Shown in pieces: positions 58,663 through 64,000 of a DNA stretch of 64,000 nucleotides. This DNA is from an uncultured Acetatifactor sp. (GTDB taxonomy: Bacteria > Bacillota > Clostridia > Lachnospirales > Lachnospiraceae): assembly GCA_910586835.1 (NCBI GenBank), contig CAJUJU010000012.1:7867-71866 (forward strand), in the 5' to 3' direction. A program made the translations under genes and the position numbers. The notes beneath the pieces are model-generated. The model ran no database searches. It had not been told where the DNA came from and saw nothing but the letters and a program-made list of their open reading frames with translations. Each line of letters starts with the position of its first letter. The first letter of the stretch is position 1.

Positions 58663-60156
58663 ATGCAGAAATATGTAATGGCATTGGATCAGGGAACCAC
58701 CAGTTCCCGCTGTATTCTTTTTGACAGGTCGGGCAATATCTGTTCCATGTCCCAGAAGGAGTTTACACAGATCTATCCCCAGCCGGGCTGGGTAGAGCAC
58801 AATCCCATGGAGATCTGGTCTTCTCAGCTGGCGGTGGCAACGGAGTGCATGGCAATGGTTGGCGCGAAGCCGGAGCAGATTGCGGCCATTGGAATTACAA
58901 ACCAGAGGGAGACGACGATCCTCTGGGACAAACGCACCGGGGAACCGATGTATAACGCTGTGGTCTGGCAGTGCCGCCGGACTTCGGATATGATCGAAGA
59001 ATTGAAGGCGGATGGTTTTGACAGAATCATCAGGCAGAAGACGGGCCTGATTCCCGACGCATACTTCAGCGCGTCCAAGATAGCATGGATCCTGCGGAAT
59101 GTTCCGGGGGCCAAAGAGAAAGCGGAGGCGGGAGAACTGCTTTTCGGGACGGTGGATACCTGGCTGATCTGGAACCTGACCAAGGGCAAGGTTCATGTGA
59201 CGGACTACACAAACGCCTCCAGAACCATGCTCTTTGACATCCACAGGCTTTGCTGGGATGAGGAGATCCTGAAGCGGTTTGACATCCCGGCAGGGATATT
59301 GCCCGGTGTGAAACCGTCCAGCTGTGTCTTCGGGCATACGGATCCCTCGGTTCTGGGCGGGGAGATTCCCATCGCGGGAGCCGCGGGAGATCAGCAGTCC
59401 GCACTGTTCGGACAATGTTGCTTTGAGCAGGGCGAGGTGAAAAATACTTATGGAACAGGCTGTTTTCTGTTGATGAATACAGGAAACCAGGCGATTGGTT
59501 CTGAGTCCGGGCTTCTGACCACTATTGCGGCCGGAGCCACGGATCAGGTGGAGTATGCCCTGGAGGGCAGTGTGTTTGTGGCAGGTGCAGGAGTGCAGTG
59601 GCTCAGGGACAGCATGAGAATGCTCAAGACGTCGGGTCAGTCTCAGGAGTACTGCGAGGCGGTGGAAGACACCGCCGGAGTTTATGTGGTGCCGGCTTTT
59701 GCGGGAATGGGCGCGCCCTACTGGAACCAGTATGCCAGAGGCACGGTCGTAGGATTGACCAGAGGCTGCAGCAAGGAACATTTTATACGGGCCACATTGG
59801 AGGCCATCGCATATCAGACCTCGGATGTGCTGCGTGCCATGGAACGGGACAGCGGGATCCATTTGAAGAGCTTAAAGGTGGACGGAGGCGCCAGCGCCAA
59901 TGATTTCCTGATGCAGTTTCAGGCGGATATCGTCAATGTGTCCGTGCACAGGCCCAAGTGTATCGAGACCACGGCTCTGGGTGCAGCCTATCTGGCAGGG
60001 CTTGCAGTGGGCTACTGGAAGGACAGGGCTGAGATCAGGGAGAACTGGCAGATTGGTAAGGCATTCCGGCCCGGCATGGAGGAGGAAAAGCGAAACCGGC
60101 TTCTAAAAGGCTGGAAAAGAGCCGTGAAATGTGCGCTGGCATGGGCGGAGGAATAA
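58663..60156 (+). CDS. glpK: Glycerol kinase GlpK
   Basis: A 497-residue FGGY-family kinase that phosphorylates glycerol to sn-glycerol 3-phosphate, the substrate of the dehydrogenase encoded upstream. The N-terminal phosphate motif ALDQGTTSSRCILFD, the WVEHNPMEIW substrate block, the GITNQRETTILWDK signature, AGDQQSALFGQ and the ATP-binding GGASANDFLMQFQADI are all present. Three consecutive ATG codons (58657-58665) follow GGAGG; the third has the best spacing. No facilitator gene (glpF) is visible next to it. Confidence 0.97.
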   Translation: MQKYVMALDQGTTSSRCILFDRSGNICSMSQKEFTQIYPQPGWVEHNPMEIWSSQLAVATECMAMVGAKPEQIAAIGITNQRETTILWDKRTGEPMYNAVVWQCRRTSDMIEELKADGFDRIIRQKTGLIPDAYFSASKIAWILRNVPGAKEKAEAGELLFGTVDTWLIWNLTKGKVHVTDYTNASRTMLFDIHRLCWDEEILKRFDIPAGILPGVKPSSCVFGHTDPSVLGGEIPIAGAAGDQQSALFGQCCFEQGEVKNTYGTGCFLLMNTGNQAIGSESGLLTTIAAGATDQVEYALEGSVFVAGAGVQWLRDSMRMLKTSGQSQEYCEAVEDTAGVYVVPAFAGMGAPYWNQYARGTVVGLTRGCSKEHFIRATLEAIAYQTSDVLRAMERDSGIHLKSLKVDGGASANDFLMQFQADIVNVSVHRPKCIETTALGAAYLAGLAVGYWKDRAEIRENWQIGKAFRPGMEEEKRNRLLKGWKRAVKCALAWAEE

Positions 60157-60164
60157 AAACTTTA

Positions 60165-60193
60165 TTGCAAAACCCTGCTTTTTCCAGTATTAT
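60165..60193 (+). promoter_or_regulatory. Promoter of the diguanylate cyclase gene
   Basis: TTGCAA (60165-60170) and TATTAT (60188-60193) with a 17-base spacer, 31 bases before the TTG start codon. Confidence 0.7.
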
Positions 60194-60223
60194 TTTACAT
60201 AAGCGGGGAAAGGGAAAATCAGT

Positions 60224-61822
60224 TTGATCAGAAAAGAGGATGAGGTTCAGAATTATATAGAGCGGATCAGGGACAGGAGAAGCAGGGAGGGAATTCCGGA
60301 CTATGACGCCTGTCAGAGGATTCTTGAGCATGCGGCGGAGATGAATTCCAGCGCCATATTCGGCATGGGCTATTATTATTTTGCCGAGTACTATCTGCGG
60401 GCCGGAGACCGGGAAAAGACCATGCATTGCCTGGAAGAGTGTGCAAAATGCTTTCTGGCGGCGAAAATGTATGAATCTCTTGCCAGGAGCTATAATCTGA
60501 TGGGAGTTGTGTCGGAGCTTCAGGATGACCCGGTGATTGCGCTGGATCATTATTATACCGGCCTTCAGTATGCGGAAAAATTCGGGCATACTTATGTACA
60601 TGCCATGATAGATGCCAACATCGGAAACATTCTGATGTACATGAAACGGTATGAGGAGGCGATTCAGAGATACGAGCAGTCCCTGGATTACTATGGGCGT
60701 TCGGAGGACTGCCCTCCCCGCGCCGGAAACATGGTTATGTGTCTGATCTGCTGCGGAATGTGCTACAGAAGGCTTCAGCAGCCGGAGAAAGCCCTCTCTC
60801 TGTGGGAGGAGATAGCGGCTGCGAGACAGAGCAGGCCGGATGCAAAGTATCCTGAGCTGGAGCTTGGGATCTTTGAGGCGGAGTGCCATGCCGTGAGAGG
60901 AAACAGAACGGCATTTTTCCGGGGCATGGAAGAAATTCTTCAAAAACTGCGGGACATGGAGAATGTGGAGCCGGTGGCGTGCTGTCTGAAGGATATTGCG
61001 GAACTGCTGTTGGATTTTCAGGCATATGAGCTGTTGGAGGAATTTTTTCGGATCATCGACGAAAGGGGAGCATGTGCCAGGATCACCCGGGAGATGGAGC
61101 TGTATCCCTGTCGAAGCGCCTGCCTTCTGAGTCAGAATAAGACCCGGGAATATCTGGAGTATACACGGAGGTACTTTACCGCCTATGAGAAGGACCGGCA
61201 GAATAACAGACGGGTGACTGCCAGGGTGCTGGAACTGCGGGACAGACTGAGCGCCATGGAGCGGGAGCGGGAGAAGATGCAGGACGACAACAGATATCTG
61301 GAGAACATTGCCCTTTATGACTCTATGACAAACCTGGCAAACCGAACTTCTTTAAACGAACACGCATGTATCAAATTTGAGGAAGCCCAGCGTGAGAAAA
61401 AGCTGCTGGGTGTGGAACTGCTTGATATAGATTGCTTTAAGAAGTATAATGATACCTACGGACATCTGGCGGGAGATGCCTGCATCGAGGCGGTGGCAGG
61501 TGTGCTGCAGTCGGTGGGCAGCGCAAGAGTGTTCTGCGGGCGGTATGGCGGCGATGAGTTTATGATCGTCTACAGTGACATGACGCTGGAGGAAATCGGA
61601 GGAGTGGTGGAGCGGATCGAGCAGCAGGTGAGAAACCTGGCGTTTCCCCACAGTGCCTCGGAATGTTCGGATATCGTCACGGTGAGTCAGGGCGTTTTTG
61701 TGCGGAAGCCGGATGAGCCAAACAGGGAGTGGGACTTTAATTTTCAGGCGGACAGTGCCCTTTATCTCGCAAAAAGAGCAGGACGTAATTGTTATAGAAT
61801 AAAGACAGAGTTTTCGGAATAA
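60224..61822 (+). CDS. TPR-domain diguanylate cyclase (GGDEF)
   Basis: A 532-residue cytoplasmic protein. Residues about 40-330 form TPR-like helical repeats (for example YMKRYEEAIQRYEQSLDYYG), a coiled-coil-like linker follows (RELRDRLSAMERERE-type, about 340-370), then a GGDEF domain with DSMTNLANRTSL and the active-site loop RYGGDEF near residue 441. The catalytic motif is intact, so it should make cyclic di-GMP from two GTP. The product-inhibition RxxD site is absent (SARV at that place). The TTG start follows AAAGGG. Cyclic di-GMP commonly switches cells between flagella and pili, both encoded in this window. Confidence 0.93.
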   Translation: MIRKEDEVQNYIERIRDRRSREGIPDYDACQRILEHAAEMNSSAIFGMGYYYFAEYYLRAGDREKTMHCLEECAKCFLAAKMYESLARSYNLMGVVSELQDDPVIALDHYYTGLQYAEKFGHTYVHAMIDANIGNILMYMKRYEEAIQRYEQSLDYYGRSEDCPPRAGNMVMCLICCGMCYRRLQQPEKALSLWEEIAAARQSRPDAKYPELELGIFEAECHAVRGNRTAFFRGMEEILQKLRDMENVEPVACCLKDIAELLLDFQAYELLEEFFRIIDERGACARITREMELYPCRSACLLSQNKTREYLEYTRRYFTAYEKDRQNNRRVTARVLELRDRLSAMEREREKMQDDNRYLENIALYDSMTNLANRTSLNEHACIKFEEAQREKKLLGVELLDIDCFKKYNDTYGHLAGDACIEAVAGVLQSVGSARVFCGRYGGDEFMIVYSDMTLEEIGGVVERIEQQVRNLAFPHSASECSDIVTVSQGVFVRKPDEPNREWDFNFQADSALYLAKRAGRNCYRIKTEFSE

Positions 61823-61846
61823 ATTTGTTGACAGGAGGACAGAAGG

Positions 61847-63037
61847 ATGCTGGTTCAGAAATACAGGGATATGTTGTCTCAGAAATCCGTCATCAGGCAG
61901 CTTTCGGAGTTTGCGGCGGCAAGAGGGCGGGAGATCGGATATGAGAACGTATTTGACTACAGCCTGGGCAACCCGTCGGTGCCCGTTCCCCGGGAGTTCA
62001 CTGAGGCCATGATCCACATGCTGACTACCAGAGAATCAAATGAGCTTCACGGCTACAGTCCCAATCCGGGGATCACCTCCGTGCGGGAAGCGGTGGCGGC
62101 CTCGCTGGAAGGAAGATTCAGTCTGCCTTACAGAAAAGAGCATATCTTTATGGCTTCCGGCGCTGCGGGAGCTCTGGCTCACGCCTTCCGGCTGGTGACG
62201 GAACCGGGCGACGAGGTGTTGACCTTTGCTCCTTTTTTCCCCGAGTATCATCCGTATGTGGATCTGACCGGAGCGGTGCTGAGGGTGGTGCCTCCCGATA
62301 CGGAGAGCTTCCAGATCAATTTTGAGAAGCTGGAGGAAATGCTTACGGAAAAGGTGACGGCGGTGCTGGTCAACACACCGAACAATCCCTCGGGTGTGGT
62401 ATACTCCGCAGAGACTCTGAACAGGCTTGCCGACACACTGAGGCGGAAATCAGGGGAATACGGGCATGATATCTATCTGATTTCCGATGAGCCCTACAGG
62501 GAGATCGTGTTTGACGGGGCGGAGACGCCCTGCGTATCCTGTTTTTATGACAATACCATCATGTGCTACTCGTTCTCCAAATCGTTGTCTCTGCCGGGGG
62601 AGAGAATCGGCTATGTGGCAGTGAATCCCCGCTGCAGACACGCGGAGGAGATGGTATCCATGTGTGTACAGATATCCAGGGGAATCGGACATAACTGTCC
62701 GCCCTCCATCATTCAGCTTGCTGTTGCCCGGGTGCTTGACAGGACGGCGGACCTCAGCGTGTATGAGACAAACATGAAGCTTCTGTATGAGGAATTGGTG
62801 GGGCTTGGATTTACCTGTGTCAGGCCGGGGGGAACCTTCTATATCTTTCCCAGAGCTCTGGAGGAGGATGCGAAGCTTTTCTGCGAGAAGGCGCTGAAGT
62901 ACGACCTGATTCTGGTGCCGGGGGATTCTTTTGGAGCGCCGGGCTTTTTCCGCATGGCGTACTGTATCGATACGGAAAAGGTGAAACGATCTCTCGGGGC
63001 TCTTGAGCGGTTTGTGCGGGAGACCTACGGAAGGTGA
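61847..63037 (+). CDS. Pyridoxal-phosphate aminotransferase (class I/II)
   Basis: A 396-residue fold-type I PLP enzyme. The N-terminal YSLGNPSVPVP block, HGYSPNPG and substrate-side NTPNNPSGVVYS are visible, and the Schiff-base lysine is in CYSFSKSLSLPGERIG (Lys about 246). It resembles aspartate/aromatic aminotransferases of Clostridia; the exact amino acid is undetermined. AGGAGG precedes the ATG. The spacing of 24 bases to the cyclase gene suggests cotranscription, though no functional connection is evident. Confidence 0.93.
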   Translation: MLVQKYRDMLSQKSVIRQLSEFAAARGREIGYENVFDYSLGNPSVPVPREFTEAMIHMLTTRESNELHGYSPNPGITSVREAVAASLEGRFSLPYRKEHIFMASGAAGALAHAFRLVTEPGDEVLTFAPFFPEYHPYVDLTGAVLRVVPPDTESFQINFEKLEEMLTEKVTAVLVNTPNNPSGVVYSAETLNRLADTLRRKSGEYGHDIYLISDEPYREIVFDGAETPCVSCFYDNTIMCYSFSKSLSLPGERIGYVAVNPRCRHAEEMVSMCVQISRGIGHNCPPSIIQLAVARVLDRTADLSVYETNMKLLYEELVGLGFTCVRPGGTFYIFPRALEEDAKLFCEKALKYDLILVPGDSFGAPGFFRMAYCIDTEKVKRSLGALERFVRETYGR

Positions 63038-63096
63038 GGCAGGAAGCGGCGGCTGATTTCAGGCCGGAGGGATAATGACAGATTGGAGAGTGAACT

Positions 63097-63945
63097 ATGC
63101 TTGAAGTGATCAAAGCGATAATTTATGGAATTGTGGAAGGCGTTACGGAGTGGCTTCCCATCAGCAGTACGGGACATCTGATCCTTGTGGAGCAGTTAAT
63201 TCCCTTTCAGGAGACCAGCGAGGGATTTTTTGATATGTTTGACGTGGTCATCCAGCTGGGAGCCATACTGGCGGTGGTGGTGCTGTTCTGGAATCAGATT
63301 TGGCCCTTTGCACTGACGAAGAAAGAAAGAGGAGGCAGAACGGGGATCGGCTCCTATTTCAAAGGGGACATCTGGATCATGTGGGTCAAGATTCTGATTT
63401 CCTGTGTTCCGGCGGCGGTGATCGGTGTGCTGTTTGACGATGTGTTCAACAGTCTGTTTTACAATCCTGTCTGTGTGGCCCTTGCCCTGATCGTGTTCGG
63501 CGTGGCGTTTATCATTATTGAAAACTGGAACAGGAATAGAGCGCCAAAGATTACGGCATTGTCGGAGATCACATACACAACGGCACTTTTGATTGGAATC
63601 TTTCAGGTGATTGCAGCGGTTTTCCCGGGCACATCCCGCTCCGGTGCGACCATTGTGGGCGCTTTGCTCATCGGAGTGTCCAGAACGGTAGCCGCCGAGT
63701 ATACCTTTTTTCTGGCCATACCGGTCATGTTCGGAGCCAGTCTGCTGAAGGTGGTGAAGTTCGGGTTTGAGTTTGCGCCCGGAGAGCTTGCGCTTCTGCT
63801 GGCGGGCACGGTGGTGTCCTTTGTGGTATCGCTGTTCGTGCTTCGCTTTCTGATGGGTTATATCAAAAAGCATGACTTCAAGGTGTTCGGCTGGTATCGA
63901 ATTGTATTGGGAATCGTCGTGCTGGCTTATTTCTGGCTGCGATGA
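63097..63945 (+). CDS. uppP: Undecaprenyl-diphosphate phosphatase UppP (BacA)
   Basis: A 282-residue polytopic membrane protein that recycles the cell-wall lipid carrier by removing a phosphate from undecaprenyl diphosphate; overexpression is known to give bacitracin resistance. The two family motifs are present: EGVTEWLPISSTGHLIL near residues 9-25 and PGTSRSGATIVGALLIG in the second half, which carry the catalytic Glu, Ser and Arg residues. It is complete, and 55 bases without any feature follow to the window end. Confidence 0.97.
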   Translation: MLEVIKAIIYGIVEGVTEWLPISSTGHLILVEQLIPFQETSEGFFDMFDVVIQLGAILAVVVLFWNQIWPFALTKKERGGRTGIGSYFKGDIWIMWVKILISCVPAAVIGVLFDDVFNSLFYNPVCVALALIVFGVAFIIIENWNRNRAPKITALSEITYTTALLIGIFQVIAAVFPGTSRSGATIVGALLIGVSRTVAAEYTFFLAIPVMFGASLLKVVKFGFEFAPGELALLLAGTVVSFVVSLFVLRFLMGYIKKHDFKVFGWYRIVLGIVVLAYFWLR

Positions 63946-64000
63946 TAACACGACAAACGCATGAGTAAATAAAATGTGAACAAACTGCTCCATTATCCGT

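Noticed and set aside
1..64000. CRISPR arrays, prophage, intact insertion sequences or rRNA operons
   Set aside because: I looked for regularly spaced repeats with unique spacers, integrase/transposase proteins and rRNA-like blocks; the only regular repeats are contiguous tandem arrays without spacers.

Overview
The window looks like a chromosomal segment of a flagellated, Gram-positive anaerobe of the Clostridia, most likely Lachnospiraceae. Supporting this are strong AGGAGG-type ribosome binding sites, frequent TTG/GTG starts, BofA- and DUF2508-type proteins, a DUF4358-MBOAT-DHHW cassette, FliS/flagellin, a secretin-free Tad pilus locus and an anaerobic GlpA/GlpB-like/DUF1667/GlpK operon. 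No rRNA, tRNA, CRISPR array, phage or intact insertion sequence was seen. The family assignment is inference; no marker search was possible.

Layout. 1-6.6 kb: three MATE exporters (the first cut by the window edge), a glycerate 2-kinase, a GDSL/CE2-type esterase and a histidine phosphatase. 6.7-10 kb: an AraC-type regulator converges on a methionyl-tRNA-synthetase-like gene. That gene is preceded by a consensus promoter, an overlooked 30-codon leader ORF and a terminator that can be replaced by an antiterminator. 10.1-14.6 kb: TatD, a phosphoesterase, a GH42 beta-galactosidase and an AEC transporter. 14.6-17.2 kb: a gene remnant, an AT-rich stretch, and a membrane protein/DUF2975/HTH operon. 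17.2-28.8 kb: two more MATE exporters, an ABC-class ATPase, a PHP phosphoesterase, a heterodimeric ABC exporter, a GNAT enzyme and a YfmM-like ABC-F protein.

28.9-39.3 kb: a lipoprotein/MBOAT/DHHW cassette probably acylates an exported glycan. It is followed by a HAD phosphatase, RsmA, a 1,043-residue TPR/acidic-repeat/degenerate-AAA protein and the glycogen branching enzyme. 39.3-44.2 kb: a flagellar block (a large DUF6240-like protein, flagellin, FliS) behind a possible sigma-28 promoter. 44.2-55.0 kb: divergent DUF2508 and BofA genes, then a 12-gene Tad-type pilus operon with two prepilin-peptidase-like proteins, an Flp pilin, TadE/TadG-like minor pilins and an FHA protein. Three unrelated tandem repeat arrays (15, 53 and 23 bp) lie in this operon. 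55.2-64 kb: the glycerol/glycerol-3-phosphate operon, a TPR-GGDEF diguanylate cyclase, a PLP aminotransferase and UppP.

The observations most worth following are the ribosome-mediated attenuator with a Gln/Asn-rich leader peptide in front of a synthetase-like protein with an altered KMSKS loop, the Cys-rich pentapeptide array fused in front of a pilin-like domain, and the TPR/pseudo-AAA protein.
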